In this document: one piece after another, positions 23,292 through 35,540 of the stretch
How the letters are laid out: each line of letters begins with the position of its first letter
Numbering within the stretch: position 1 is the first letter of the stretch
Assembly: GCF_023856365.1 (NCBI RefSeq)
Contig: NC_064542.1
Coordinates: 14,546,863-14,610,862 of the forward strand
Reading direction: 5' to 3'
Length of the DNA stretch: 64,000 nucleotides
DNA from: Brienomyrus brachyistius
Lineage: Eukaryota > Chordata > Actinopteri > Osteoglossiformes > Mormyridae
Translations under genes and position numbers: made by a program
The notes under the pieces: generated by a model
Seen by the model: the letters and a program-made list of their open reading frames with translations, nothing else
The model's database searches: none
What the model was told of the DNA's origin: nothing

Positions 23292-24159
23292 CATATAAAA
23301 GCTGAACACTGCACTCATAAGGAACGTATCAACAGTTCAAATTATGGTTGGTTTTAAATTATGTACTTTTACCCTCTTTTGAATACACTGTTGCAGAATA
23401 GAAAGGCACTCAAAAAAATTAACAAGGACAACTCCAGGGGTCATATCAAAGCTGAAGTAAAAAAAAAAAAGTAGAGTAACCCATTATTACCTACATCCCT
23501 TCCAGAATATATCTTCAAGAACAATTACATGGTTTTACATAGAAGCCTATTGCCACATCCAGGCTGGACAACAATGCTCCATCTACAGCTATAGCTAGCA
23601 CTGTGATTTGTAAGCAAAAATATTTTTGTTTTTGAAATGGATGGGAATGTCTTTGCATGTATGTCTTTGCATTTAATAAATAATTCTGCAAAATATCCTT
23701 GTAGATTCAAGGGTGTTGCACCTTTCACAGATGTACTTAACCAATGTCTGCAAAAACAAACAACAAAAAGAAGGCAATATGATTTTACATCACCATTGTT
23801 ACAGGTGAAAAGAACTATATTTGCATACACTGCAATTTATTGAACGTTACCACTATTAAAGATATAGCTTTATGTCTTGATAAAAGATATGACTATATAC
23901 AACAAACTTTCAATTGTTTGAGGATGGATTTCTCAAATAAGCAGACCACATAAATTCCTGAAAAGGTTTACTGTATTAAACAGATAAAATACCAGTTGAA
24001 AGCCAGATATAGGTTTAAATAATTTATAGCCCCTTTCACTGAAATGTTTTATCACTATAAAGATCAGACACAGGTAAAACCATGAAATATTAACAAAAAA
24101 AAAAAATTCTGCCTCTTTGTGAGACCCTCCACCCAATCAGCTTGGAGTTATAGGTGAAG

Positions 24160-24575
24160 GTAGAGTTATTCTCAGGACAAATGGTTGCCCAGATTTCCCA
24201 CCAGCCTGTACTTAGCCTCAAGGTGGTGCACTCATCAGGTATGGAGCGATGTAGGAGGCGGAGCTCTGCCGGATCTGGAGAAAAAGCCAGGGGTCTGACT
24301 GGCTCAAAGCCCCGGAGCTAACCTATAGTGGGAGTTCTCAGCTGTGCCGCCAGCTTAGTGGTGGATGGTCCTACCCAGTTAGCTGGAGCTAGCCTGCAGC
24401 TGGAGGCTCGCGTAGCTTAGCAGCGACACCAGAGGCAGAGCAATACTCTCTTCTGGGGCTACCACAGAGGCGGCGCCCCAGTCAGCTCCAGAGCTGCCTT
24501 GGAGAAGGAACTCGGCTACCAGCGCCACTGCTGAGTGGGAGTCAGAAGAACTGGCGTGTTGCCACATCTATTCTA
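24160..24575. other. GC-rich block of unknown origin inside the NEXMIF intron
   Basis: About 400 bases are markedly GC-richer than the AT-rich flanks and rich in gctggagct/agctggagg-like words (for example ttagctggagctagcctgca). It is open in one frame only for a 62-codon ORF rich in Ser, Ala and Leu (24567-24379, minus), which is not protein-like. It may be an inserted repeat of a family I do not recognise. Confidence 0.4.
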
Positions 24576-24666
24576 CGCTCACGGTTTGTCAGAACAAAGA
24601 GAAGAATCACATTTGTAATTTATGTAGCAGCAGGAGGGGAGTAATAATAGTTGGTAATTCCACATT

Positions 24667-24752
24667 CAATATTTGAGATAAACATTCACGTATCAAACAG
24701 ACCGCTTGCCAATATTTGTGATAAACATTCGCGTTTCAAATAGATCGCATGC
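24667..24752. repeat. Tandem duplication of a 43-bp unit
   Basis: Two adjacent 43-base units start CAATATTTGAGATAAACATT and CAATATTTGTGATAAACATT and differ at roughly seven positions. The second starts exactly where the first ends. Confidence 0.85.
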
Positions 24753-25094
24753 TTTTTTAAACACTTGGCAATACTACTCTTCCTCCATCACTTCCGAACA
24801 GGTTAAATAGATTTTTCAGCATACCAATCCCATTGTATTGGCGAGACTGAAATAATTCTATCAAAAAAAAAAAAAAAAGCTGACAGATGATGTCTAACGC
24901 CACGAAAAGTCATTAAATATTTAAAGTGCCTTTCAGTTGTGATTTGAGTGTATGAAAAGCTCGTGCTAATGAATTGTCACTGGAGAACCCCATTGAGGTA
25001 GCCTACTTACAGGCACAGAACAATAAAGACAAGAAAGGGAACTGTGGGCCCAGGTGGGGCAGCCACGCCGTGAAACGGGCTCTGGGCGCCTTAC

Positions 25095-25170
25095 CATTTT
25101 CGTCCACTCCATTGATCTGTGTCGGGTTGAGGGCCAGCACAGCTAGGTTGGTTTCTTGTAGAACATCCAT
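25095..25170 (-). CDS. nexmif: NEXMIF start-codon exon (N-terminal 25 residues)
   Basis: The exon is 25219-25095, preceded by a strong acceptor (CTCCATCTCTGCAG, AG at 25221-25220) and followed by the donor AATG/GTAAGG. The ATG at 25170-25168 opens MDVLQETNLAVLALNPTQIN and runs to GVDEN plus one base, which joins GA of the main exon to make Gly and then SHDQGG. The NPTQINGVDEN stretch corresponds to the human NEXMIF N-terminus and splicing is in phase. The frame is open upstream across the exon but has no in-frame ATG in it, so this start is the only one available unless a first exon supplies one. The start context has T at -3 and G at +4, which is weak. Confidence 0.87.
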
Positions 25171-25211
25171 CAATATGGCCAGATTCTGTTCCTCCCATGC
25201 ATCACCACCAT
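25170..25211 (-). promoter_or_regulatory. nexmif: Upstream ORF overlapping the NEXMIF start codon
   Basis: In the 5' leader part of the start-codon exon, an ATG in the perfect Kozak context ACCATGG (25211-25209) opens a 13-codon ORF, MVVMHGRNRIWPY. Its TGA (25172-25170) overlaps the NEXMIF ATG by one base (TGATG). A strong uORF followed by a weak main start usually lowers translation; the overlap would suit termination-reinitiation. The sequence is plain; function is inferred. Confidence 0.6.
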
Positions 25212-25219
25212 GGTCCGAC

Positions 25220-26476
25220 CTGCAGAGATGGAGCAAAAGACAGACATACTGAGCTGCTGGGGGTGGGGGCGTGGACTGATGTGAAGCCCCAAATGTAGGG
25301 TAAACCACTCACTGGAACGGTCCGGGACTTAAACAGGGGCCTCCAGCACCTTAAGTAACCGAGAGTGACATCATCGGGTCAATGGCGGCCCGAATGTGAG
25401 TAATTCTTGACATTTCAGCACTGGTTCACCAATGATTCGGGGGCTGCCGCGTGTGACGCACCTTGCTCTCCCGCTAATTCGAACACTCCGGAATGTAAAA
25501 CAGACACGAGCCGGGTCTCCGGGGCAGCATCGCACCCCCTGCTCAAAGTTAATTGTGTTACAGATCCACGCTGAAGAAGAACATTAGAACTACCCAGCGA
25601 GAAGTAAATAGGAAGCATTCTGCTCGCCAGCAACGATTACCATGGCAACACGATGCAACACTATGCTATTTTAAACTCATTTCACCACTTATATTAAAGT
25701 TATTAACCCCTTGAGACCGCTCCTGTACTCAGCTCGAAAGAATACGTCCATCATAATTATCTGAAGGCATGTCTTCCAATCTGCCTATTTAAATTTCTAC
25801 CACTATAATATAGTTTTTTATTTAAATGGTGTCTAGGTAAATAACGCTTCCATCTATTATTGCTTCCTTTCGTCATTTTTAAAGAGCTTCACGGAACACA
25901 GAGGTGAAAGAGTAAGTGGACAATTTTCTGTGTCACGCAAACAGGATTGTGTGGAACCAAACAGCGGCACCTGCAGGGACTCTGGGTTCGCCATGGAACG
26001 CGTGTGGAGAGGGACCCAAAGGGCAGCTCCGTTAGGTTTGGGGAGCCTGAGACGCCCGCAAAAAGACTCCGACTAAGTTGGGTCGCAGGCCTAATCATCA
26101 GGTGGGTGGGGCATCAGCTTTCGGTTTAGGAGTGGAGAAGCAAAATACAGCCACTGAATCATATACATCCGCAGCACACATTTGGCTCATGTGTTACACA
26201 CATAGGAAAAAAAAACAAACCAAAGCACTGAACAGTATTAATAATCCAAAAAAATAGAAGAAAACTTCTATTAAATACCCTCTATTTTCAAGTAAAAGAC
26301 CCACTGTGTTTTTAAGTGGAGAAGGCTTGCCAGCTGTGAGGGCTTCCTCGGGGTAAGCATTGACACGAATCGCGTGGATTTGCTCCCCACCAGAGCACGG
26401 GGGCCCTCCCGTTTGTCAAAAGTCACAGCGATCTTTAATCCAAGGCGCACCAGGGCTTGCCGTAACATTAGCATAC
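25220..26476 (-). other. nexmif: Probable NEXMIF 5' intron
   Basis: The stretch lies between the acceptor at 25220 and the candidate donor at 26476. It holds no recognised repeat and no convincing ORF. The part 25950-26110 is GC-balanced and could be regulatory. Confidence 0.4.
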
Positions 26477-26554
26477 CTTGCTTTTAAATCGTAGGGGAAT
26501 AACAGGGAGATAAGGCAGGTCCTCTTGCTTCCCCTCCCCTTCATCCATGAGAAT

Positions 26555-26573
26555 CCCCCCCCCCCCCCCCCCC
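26555..26573. repeat. Poly(C) tract, 19 bases
   Basis: An uninterrupted run of 19 C within the CpG-rich block. Confidence 0.95.
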
Positions 26574-26810
26574 AGCCAGCGGGTGCTTGCTAGCTGCGGT
26601 GCAGCTGGCGGCTGTTCGGCAGGGACACGGTGCTGCCGCAGGGCACTTGAGCCGCAGCCAATGTCACGCTGGTCCTCCCAGCAGCCTCTGCAGTACTCTG
26701 CATCACCTGCGCCACAGGCACCACAACAAAGGCTGCCGGCAGCTGGATGCGGATGCAACACTGCACGTCAGGGCGATGGGGAGGGGAGGTGGGCTGGAGG
26801 AGACCGGGCT

Positions 26811-26824
26811 GGGGGGGGGGGGGG
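26811..26824. repeat. Poly(G) tract, 14 bases
   Basis: An uninterrupted run of 14 G within the same CpG-rich block, on the opposite strand sense from the C19 tract at 26555. Confidence 0.95.
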
Positions 26825-26960
26825 CTGACAGGCTGTAGCACAAGCCTTCGCGGGCGGAGGTGCGCGGCGACGAAGCGAGAGCTCGAAACAGGCACAAAGG
26901 CAACATTTCTCTCCGCCGAGCTCTGACACGCGACACACGAGGCATTTATTTTTCACATTA

Positions 26961-29900
26961 TTCATGATTCCGCAGCCCGCTCCCTTCCTTCGCAATGCCG
27001 CTGAGAAGGGAAGACAAGCGATTAGAATAATGAAGACGGACGGCCTGTAATAAGAGGTTGCATAAATTGCCGCCTCGGCCAACAAGCATGTCCAATTTAA
27101 CACGTTATTAGGTCCCGCTGTTTTGTCTGCTTGCCGTGGCCAAATGAAGGTCCATGGTCCTGCACGGTGGGACCCGTGGAGCACACCGGCACCGGTCGCC
27201 ACTCTGGGCTGACAGAGAGAGCCCTGCCAGAACAGCTGTGGCCTGGAGAGATACCAGCCACACCATTGGCAGCTCTTTAGCTACCACGGCCTCTAGAGGA
27301 TGTAAGAATCCCATCCAGAGCCGGATAACAAAGGTTATTTCAAATCCCATAAATTGTAACCATTCCCTCTACTATGGATAAAAGCCTCAGATAAATGAGT
27401 AAATATAAATGAACCAGATAGTTCCTGGTACCTGAAAAGTGCCACCTCTCGTGCCACTGTCTCCAGCCTCACTTCTCCATAATGAAGAAAGGATTAGGGA
27501 AAGTACAGGTTACGAGGACTCACTATTAAATTGTACTCCAAGCGGCGCCTGCCAGGAGTGGCACTTGTACTAATTGCGCGATGTTCCCCGGCATCCATCG
27601 CGATGGCACGTAGCTAAAGTTGGCGGTGCCACAGGCATCTCTCATGTGATACTACCCTGCCGGGTCCTGCCAGTTCCACACCTATCGGCCACGCACCCAC
27701 CTGGATCCCGAGCGAGGAAAACGCGGGAAAGTTTTGTTCTTGTTTGTTATTTATTGTCGGAACACCTGGATCGTCAAGTAGAAAGGAAATGTATCCCAAG
27801 CCCTCCCCACCGAAACTTCTCTCCCCAGATCACGGATGAATAAATGATGAGGCGTTTGTACCAGACGACGTTAAGTCCTGGTGTTCCCAGAGATCCGATG
27901 ATTGGATATTTGAAGTTATGGCGGATTTTAATAGCTTCTGTACTTCAGATGGCTCAAATGTAGCCGCCCCATTTCCCTACTGGGAACAAACACATTCCCA
28001 CCTCATTTTCAGCAGATCAGGCCTGCTTTTCGCTGCTCCTCTTACCCTGTTCCAGGGCCCCGAGAATAATGAATTGTTTCGCCTTTCTTCTTTCATATGA
28101 TCCTTGAGCTTTCACAAAAAAAGGGAAAGTTTTGCAGTGGCACATTTCTGACAAAGAGGGGAGCAGACAGAGGTTCTGACCCAGCAAGAGCCTAAATGCT
28201 ATCTAAGCTACATACTCATTAAACGGTGACCGAGATGGCTATACGCCATGCACAGAAACAAATGAACATCTGAAGAAGAAGGGGTCAAAATTATAGAGAG
28301 CCTCAAGAGTTAAACCCAAAAATAAAAAAAATTTAAAAAAAACTCTGACGAGAAATAAATATCACCTCCAAAGTGTGATATCTTCTGGAGGCAAATAGCC
28401 TATTTTTGTCTTCTCTGGGTACTAGGTGGAGGGGATGTCATGGAGGAGAGTTTTATCACATAATAGTTATTCAAAAAGCCTAGGTGAGATCAAACAGCGG
28501 TTTCCAGCTGTCTACGAACCCACCTGTGGAAGACCCGTGCCCCCGCCCAGTTTCTCTACGAATATCTAAAGACAACTAGCAGTAAGGGGAGCTTTGTGGT
28601 AAGTATTTCATTTTCTAAAATGGCTGCTGTTGTCGTATCTATGTACGTATCTACTGTATACAGCTAATACCAAAATAAACATCTGCACTAGGCCATGCGG
28701 CAGGAATAACAGGAAATGAATAATGCGCACCTGCCTGTTAAGATAAGCCTTTGATTTTGAGTGATCAGTAACATTTTAACTTTTGTTATGTAGCTAGATT
28801 ATTATTAGAGGGATACCGAAACATCGGTATTTTAATATGTTGCGATCATTTTGTTTCAGATGGTCTGATGTAGCAGTTTACTATCCATTAGCCAGCCACA
28901 GAACATTTATTTACCATTCAACGCGTTGTTTTATGAAGTCACCAAAAAGGTATTAAACTTCCTAAAATGCCCCATAAACACCACCAACACTCCAGTTTTG
29001 ATTGATACCAATGAATGACTCCTTTAACTAACTACTTAGAATACCTATTCAATATGTTCAGCAATTTGTAACTATAAAAATGTTTTCATTAATGGAGGAA
29101 GTTTTGGTGACTTGTTCAGCATCCAAATTGGTTCTGATTACTGAATTTATGTTTTTTTTTCCAACAGTGTACACTGAAGCACAGTTCACTCTGGATTCTT
29201 GAATTATTTCTGTAAAACTGCAGGCGATAAGTTCTTGTTCCAAGCAATGAACAAAGAACAGGTCGCACCGAGGTAACATTCACAGTGGGAAAAGTCCGTA
29301 CTCCCCTGTCGTTATGAGTTGTTTGTGTTTTAAGGTTCAAGCATGTCTAATGTGTTTTGTAGCACGAAAAAAAAAAGTTTCAAATCAGATCAAATCAAAG
29401 GCATTTCGAACTGGGTGAGGTCTGCTCTTTGTGGAATGACTCACATTACTGCAGGATTCCTTGCCCATTATGATCAATTTAGTTTTCTACAAAGCACACT
29501 GCTTTTACGGGCTTAGAGTTTCATTGATTGCTTTAATACATACTTTCCTGCCTGTTATTCTGTACTCTAAAAGTTACTGAAGAGTCTGCATCTTGAGTTG
29601 GATGTACAACAATTAGAAAAAGAAGTAGTCTGATTACACTACCATTTGAGAACTTGACCCTAGATTTAGGTGTCCACAGCACTTCAACCGCATCCTGTGA
29701 AGACATGGCTCCTCCTGGTCACCTCAAGGACTGCGGACTGCAGGAAGTTGTATGGTTGCAGTATTAGATTGAATTAGCAGAGAATACTCCTGGTGAAGGA
29801 AATGTGACGCTGGACACATCTGATGTCCATCACAGTAATCTCTGCTGACTCGGGTTAACCCAGCATGGCATGGCGTTCTTTGGGAAGGGGCAACTAAATA

Positions 29901-32900
29901 CCTCAGACTAGGGTCACAGACTGGGTGGGGGTGGGGGGGGATTCCACTTTGCTATATTGCCATATTGTCGGGGGTGGTGGGGGGTGGGGTTGGTCTGGGG
30001 GGCTTTGGTGCATTTTGCTACTGATTGGGGGCGGGTGTGTCTCTGCAATGTTTTGTTGAAAGCATTCAACCAGTTGACCACCAATGAAATTGCATTACCC
30101 ATTAATCATCTCCTGCAATCGACCGGGAAGCATGCTGGGATCAATGGTTGGGTTGGGCAACCCAGGGATATAGGCTCTATAATGCTGGGGTGGGGGAAAG
30201 ACTGGCCCACCGGGAAAATTCCCAAACTTCCCGATGGCCAGTACACGCATGTCACTGTCCGATGAAAAACGCAGATCTAAATCCATTATTTCAAGAGTGT
30301 GAAAAAATGCTTTCTCAGAAACTAATTTACAAAATAAACCTAAAACAATGTCATGAGACACCCTTAGCGTCACAAATAGAAACCTATCTTTACACAGCCG
30401 TCAATGAATGGTTTAATTAGATGGATTTATGTGGACTGTTGTCACCAAAGTAAATATAATAGTGTTAACAAGTACAGACTAATCTTGCTTTATATTCACA
30501 ATTAACAATGATGTTAATTAGCTAGCTAACTAATGATTAACATTAAGTTAAAATTAAGTAAAATTAATGATACAAAGTAATTAATATGAATGACAATCAT
30601 GAATACAAATGTTAACTAGTACAAATATAAATACTAGTTAAATAGATGGCTTTATCTTTTCATTGGTCAATTCTATGTTAAGCACTATCAGTAGACAGAG
30701 GGGAACAGGTGCATTCCATCGATAGTAAAAAGTCACAATTGTCAAAAAGTGGACATACGCAGTTTTCATCGGACAGTGACCATATGCAAACCCAGCACAT
30801 GGCTTCCGCTTCCCTGCCCCAGGCAAACAGTGGAAGCCATTCATCTTCAGACAGAGCATTCAGGAACATTAAGGTATTTACAAAAAAGAATAAATAAATA
30901 ATCTCCAGGGAGCAGTCTTTACAGTAAACATGTCAGGTCTCGTGACACAGCTGTGGAGCCTCAGAGCACTCTCTTATCCCTCCAGGGCGCTGGACAGCTC
31001 AGATGAGTGCAACATCGCTGCACGGGACAGCACAGGGCGTCACAAAACAGGCGGCCCGCAGGCCCAGGCGGGGGCTGAATCATCAGAGGGGGCTGAGAGT
31101 GGCATCATCAGCATGCCGCACAGTCTGTGCTCCAGGCCCCCTGCCGAATACACCTCCTTTAGCTTCGCACGTCGCAGGCCGCAAATTACTCACACTGCCT
31201 GTTTATACAGCACGCACTCTCTGTCCACTCACAACCGCCCAGTCAATGCCTGCGATTCCTTACCTGCCTTCCTTTAACGGCACGTGAGCACATGCTACAG
31301 CCAACCTGCCGCATGTCTAGTGCCAGGTAAACATTTACATAGACGTACTATGATTCTCCTCACCCTTTTTCATCCAGTGATGGGGAAACATCAGTCCTTT
31401 AGCCCCACAGGCTACGTGGGCCCCGATTCACCCTCAGCCGCCTGTGGTTTAATTAAAGCAATTATGTAGATAAAGTAACGGCCCATTTTTAATGCGTCGT
31501 TACCTAAAGATGAAGCGGTAACACGAAGCAGGAGTCCCAACTGCATGACAGAAGAGAAGCAAAAACACGCATCTGAAGACAGATAAATCTGGAACAAAAA
31601 GTCACGCAGTTTATGAAACAATTATGTCTAGTCATGTATGAAAATTAATGGCATGCCAGGAACAGTTTTGGGCCGGTCATGTCCACTACACCAGGACCAA
31701 GTAACAACAGAACAAATGACGGCTATGATTTGGACCCACCCTTACATGTAAAAGGACCAAAGGGATAAATTAACAGGGTAATGAAAGGTATCTCCAAACC
31801 TCACAAAGGCGCTGGTCTCCAGGTGGAGGAGTTGCTAGCACCTTATTTGTTATTGAGGCTGTGGAACACCATGTACAGTCATTTACCGGGTTTCAGTCCA
31901 TGCAGAATGCCTGGCCTGGCAATATACTCAGAGATCTTCTGCACCTCAGTGCTCAAAGAGCAGATAATACATGCCCACGAGGCAAATAATTCACACCTCA
32001 TCAGTGGTCGACATTTTCTTCCATCTTGCAGAACAGTGATAAAACTAATCAGTAAATAAAATTAGTATTGAAATTCACAGCCAGATCAACAGTATAACCT
32101 GATATAAAGTGATAAAAAGTTTTTTTTTTTAAATCCATTGTGGTAGCCAGAATACACGTTGATTAAAATATTAGCTAGCTACAAGGTAGACAGAAAAGAC
32201 ATCTATAAGATCTGCACAAATTTGCAGGCAACAAATTCACGCCTTTTTCCAGACAAAGAGACAGTAACACAAAATTTGGATTTATTAGCAATAAACAGGC
32301 TATGCATTAAACATAAATATATATTCTATATATGATCAAATGGCCAATTATCTCTTACTCCTGGTCTCCTAGCTTATTTGTTTATTCCCTGGCGCTGTCA
32401 ATTACGAGCTCCTTCTGGAGGGCCGTGCTGTGTCTATGCGTCCGCAGGCGAGCCGAGAGCTAGGGGAAAAGAAATCTCCACTGCATGGGCAAAGGTGCCG
32501 CTTAGATCGCGAGATAGAATTTTGTTTACGTGAGTCATTTATTTGCCAACACTAATTGAGAGATGCTCCGGATCCATCTGAAGAGCATGCACGACGGTGG
32601 CGGGGGGATGGGGTTGAATGGGGGAGTGCTCTGCTCTCCCAGGTCCTCATGTCAGTTTTAGACACTAACAACACTGCTGATTAAACCAGAAATGGCCGGG
32701 GGAGGACTGGGACGCCGCAAAAGGACATATATATGATCCGGTATGGCCAAGTCATCGCCGCTCTGTGGACTGATCCCTGTCGGAACACTGTGAAGTTACA
32801 CTGTTGACCTTTCACATCCAATGAGGTCATGGCAGTAAACAATTCCCACAATCCCACTCATCCACAAAGCTACCTTTAATTCTTGTTTTATTCCCCCCGT

Positions 32901-34800
32901 TCTCAATCAGAGGGTAATGCCATATAACAAAACGCCGCATTTGTATTTTCATTAAATAACCTTCCAAAATGCAGCCGTCCCTGAGCTTTTGCACCAGACA
33001 TCACTAACCCAGGAGACCCTCTGATACTAATTAGATCGAGCTACAGAAACTTGTTCAGTTGTTCAAAAGTTTTCTAAAATATCCAGTCAATCATTTATCC
33101 AGCCTCAAATGCCCCCCCCAGAATGTCTGCACAAATATGTAATTCAGCCAAGCATATGCTACATGCCTACTTCACTGAGACGGATGGTAAAAGTAATTCC
33201 TTTTATCCAAAGAAAATAAGTCTTTATATTTCTTAATGTGCAAGTAGAAAGGATGTGAATTCCATGTAAAGGCCAGCTAATTAATTCAGAAAGTAAAACG
33301 AATTTACCTGAAATTAGCTAAAAATCTTTTGCATATTTGCAAGCCTGCAGTTATTTTTCTCAAGGTTTGTTTGCATGAGCTAATGTTAGGGGGGGAAATG
33401 TAGGATTTAATTTTTTTTTTTTTGTTTGGCTTCCAGATGACTGTTTAAAAAAGATTTCTCTGCCCGCTAACATCACTTCCAACTCCGACTGGCTGAGAAG
33501 AGTGTTTGCTTTGCAGCCATGGAAACGTGTAGCCACCAAGGAAATGTGGTTTCAGGCAACTGATACAGAAATCATATTGTATGGTACATAACAAAGTGCT
33601 CAGCAATCTACAGTGACATGCAAAAGGCCAAACAGATACAGGAGTCTTTGTACAGCTAAAGAATATTCACAAATTAATGTCTTGATATTTACAGAACCTG
33701 CACTGTCTCTTTTAGCTTAAGGAAGAGTGACAGAATTATTATATATAGAGCATAGTAGACCATACAAAAATAATCTCTGTGTTTTCTGATGTACAATTCA
33801 TTAAGCTGAAAAATTAATTTAGTTTTGCAATAACTTGATCCCAGAAGGCTAAGGAAACAGCTTAGAGAAACTTACACACACGTGATCCACTTGCCATGAA
33901 GACCAAACTCTTCAGCTAAAAATTGGCAAACAGCCACTGATATCAAACCAGTGGAATCACTTCTACTAAGCCGAGGTCAGCAGCAAGTGTTCTCGATGTA
34001 AAATCATTTACCATCAAATTATTCTGAGAATTTTTTAAAAACGTATCTCTAAATCGACTCCCAGCTGTGACTAAAACAGTCACACGAAGGTATTATTGAG
34101 ATCTATCGCTTCAGGCTCTAACGATGATGTGTTTTTACGGCCTGGGATCTCAGCGGTGTAGAGCCCATCGAAAAAAAAATCCCTACGGCTGATTAATCTG
34201 GCGCATTGTTGCTGATCAGTTTCTGAAACGTGAAACCCGTTATAATTGATGTAAATTGCCGGGAATGGGCTACCAGAAACGAAACACAAAAGGGCCATTT
34301 AAAAACACAGTCAGCCATCATGTTCCATATATAGCTTCTGTGAAAGCACCTCCGAAGAAAACAAAAATGGGCCAGACATGCTTCAAGTTTTTGTTTTCCA
34401 GCAGTGAGACAAGTCGCTCCTCTAGCTCCGTGATCTGCAGAGCGTAAAGAGAGCATCACACCGGCAGAATGTGTGTTGGAGGAGAGTACGCCGCACACAA
34501 AGCATCCTGGGAAGAAAACCAACCACCTAAATAAATAAATAAACAGCAGGAACAACACGCTCCAACTATAACCCGCGCACATCAAAAAATTCTGGTGATC
34601 CTTTACCGACGGCGCTTCCCGCGCCTCCTGATCGGCTGGGCAACCACGCCAAAGGAGGTCGAACTCAAAGGCCACAGTTGTGAACGGGGGGAACATCTGT
34701 TCGATGAAATGGAAGACCCATTTTACACATGCCACAGTCGCTTTTCACAACACAGAAAGGTATGAGGCCCAAAAAAGGAATGAGTTAGGCTTTGATGGTG
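26961..34800. other. NEXMIF 5' flank: no gene recognised
   Basis: No ORF here is protein-like and I recognise no transposon. Several patches are rich in homeodomain-type TAAT/ATTA words and free of repeats (26980-27115, 28040-28095, 32385-32600, 34560-34740) and look like candidate conserved regulatory elements. A G-rich patch lies at 29922-30035. The 180-codon ORF at 34193-34735 (minus) overlaps one such patch and has no recognisable family. Confidence 0.4.
29922..30035 (+). other. G-rich, quadruplex-prone stretch
   Basis: Repeated runs of three to eight G (gggtgggggtgggggggg, then gtcgggggtggtggggggtg, gggg, ggggcgggtg) occur within about 115 bases, compatible with G-quadruplex formation on the plus strand. 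Confidence 0.55.
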
Positions 34801-34810
34801 TCGTTCCAAT

Positions 34811-34935
34811 TCAAGAATCAGCTGGAGCATAAACATACGTTTATGCGGCCTGTGAATATGATTTATCCGATTCAGGAATCAGCTGGAGCAGATATCTGCT
34901 GATGTAACATACGTTTATGCAGCCCAAGATTTATC
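34811..34935. repeat. Direct duplication of a ~60-bp unit with an indel
   Basis: TCAAGAATCAGCTGGAGCA (34811-34829) with ACATACGTTTATGCGGCC (34833-34850) is repeated as TCAGGAATCAGCTGGAGCA (34872-34890) with ACATACGTTTATGCAGCC (34907-34924). The second copy has 13 extra bases between the two parts. 'gatttatc' follows in both. Confidence 0.85.
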
Positions 34936-35479
34936 GTGTATATAATTGTACAGGGCCTTTCATTGCTGGTGCTCCTCTTACCAGTCTTACGCCACACCTT
35001 ATCTAACTGATAGAGATGATCTAATTAGAATCTGGATAATCAACAGAACTGTTAACAGATGGAGAACGGAATGAAATGAAGCTTTAATGGCCAAGTTCAA
35101 TACAGGAAACATTTATTCACATAGCGGTCGGCTGTTAAGGTTTTAATATGCAGACTAACAGCATTCAAGAGAGGTTTGTTTCTAAGGTACCAGCAAAAAT
35201 ATGTTTTTCTTTTAAATACATTGTCCATGTAGATATTAAGCCTGGCATTAATTAATTAAGGCAAATTAACAAAAACAGTGGCTAAAAATAATGCATGTCG
35301 AGCTCATCTCCCAGTGGATAAAAATACCTGTGATAGGTAACAATTATCTGTTTTTAAATAGCAAGCAAAATGAATGTACCACATGAACGCAGATTATACT
35401 GTAGAACCAGTAATGTGCTTCCTAAAACTCTTTTTAACATCTTTCTATGTCATAACTAGGCACCTCTTTAAACAATCAG

Positions 35480-35480
<1 letters not shown>

Positions 35481-35540
<60 letters not shown>
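35481..35540. repeat. (GATA)15 microsatellite
   Basis: Fifteen uninterrupted GATA units. Confidence 0.97.

Larger units (their letters stand above)
17302..25094 (-). other. nexmif: NEXMIF intron between start-codon exon and main exon
   Basis: The intron is bounded by the donor ATG/GTAAGG at 25095/25094 and the acceptor at 17302, with phase 1 on both sides. It contains a foldback element (18842-19368), two SINE copies (22300-22505 and 22997-23291), C-runs at 18492, 21461 and 22790, a GC-rich block at 24160-24575 and a 43-bp tandem duplication at 24667-24752. The stretch 20085-20390 is GC-balanced, repeat-free and could be a conserved element. No extra coding exon is needed, because the protein aligns to human NEXMIF without a gap across the junction as I remember it. 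Confidence 0.85.
26477..26960 (-). promoter_or_regulatory. nexmif: Candidate NEXMIF first non-coding exon and CpG promoter
   Basis: A GC- and CpG-rich block of about 400 bases ends, on the minus strand, at a good splice donor (GCAAG/GTATGC, GT at 26476-26475) 1.26 kb upstream of the start-codon exon. GC boxes on either strand (gggaggggaggtggg), and a CCAAT-type gcagccaatgtc near 26652-26663, suit a TATA-less promoter. It is interrupted by a C19 run (26555-26573) and a G14 run (26811-26824). The transcription start is not defined, and other upstream exons are possible. Confidence 0.4.

Noticed and set aside
34193..34735. 180-codon minus ORF
   Set aside because: Unusual amino-acid mix without a known domain, no splice or promoter support, and compatible with chance in a GC-balanced patch.
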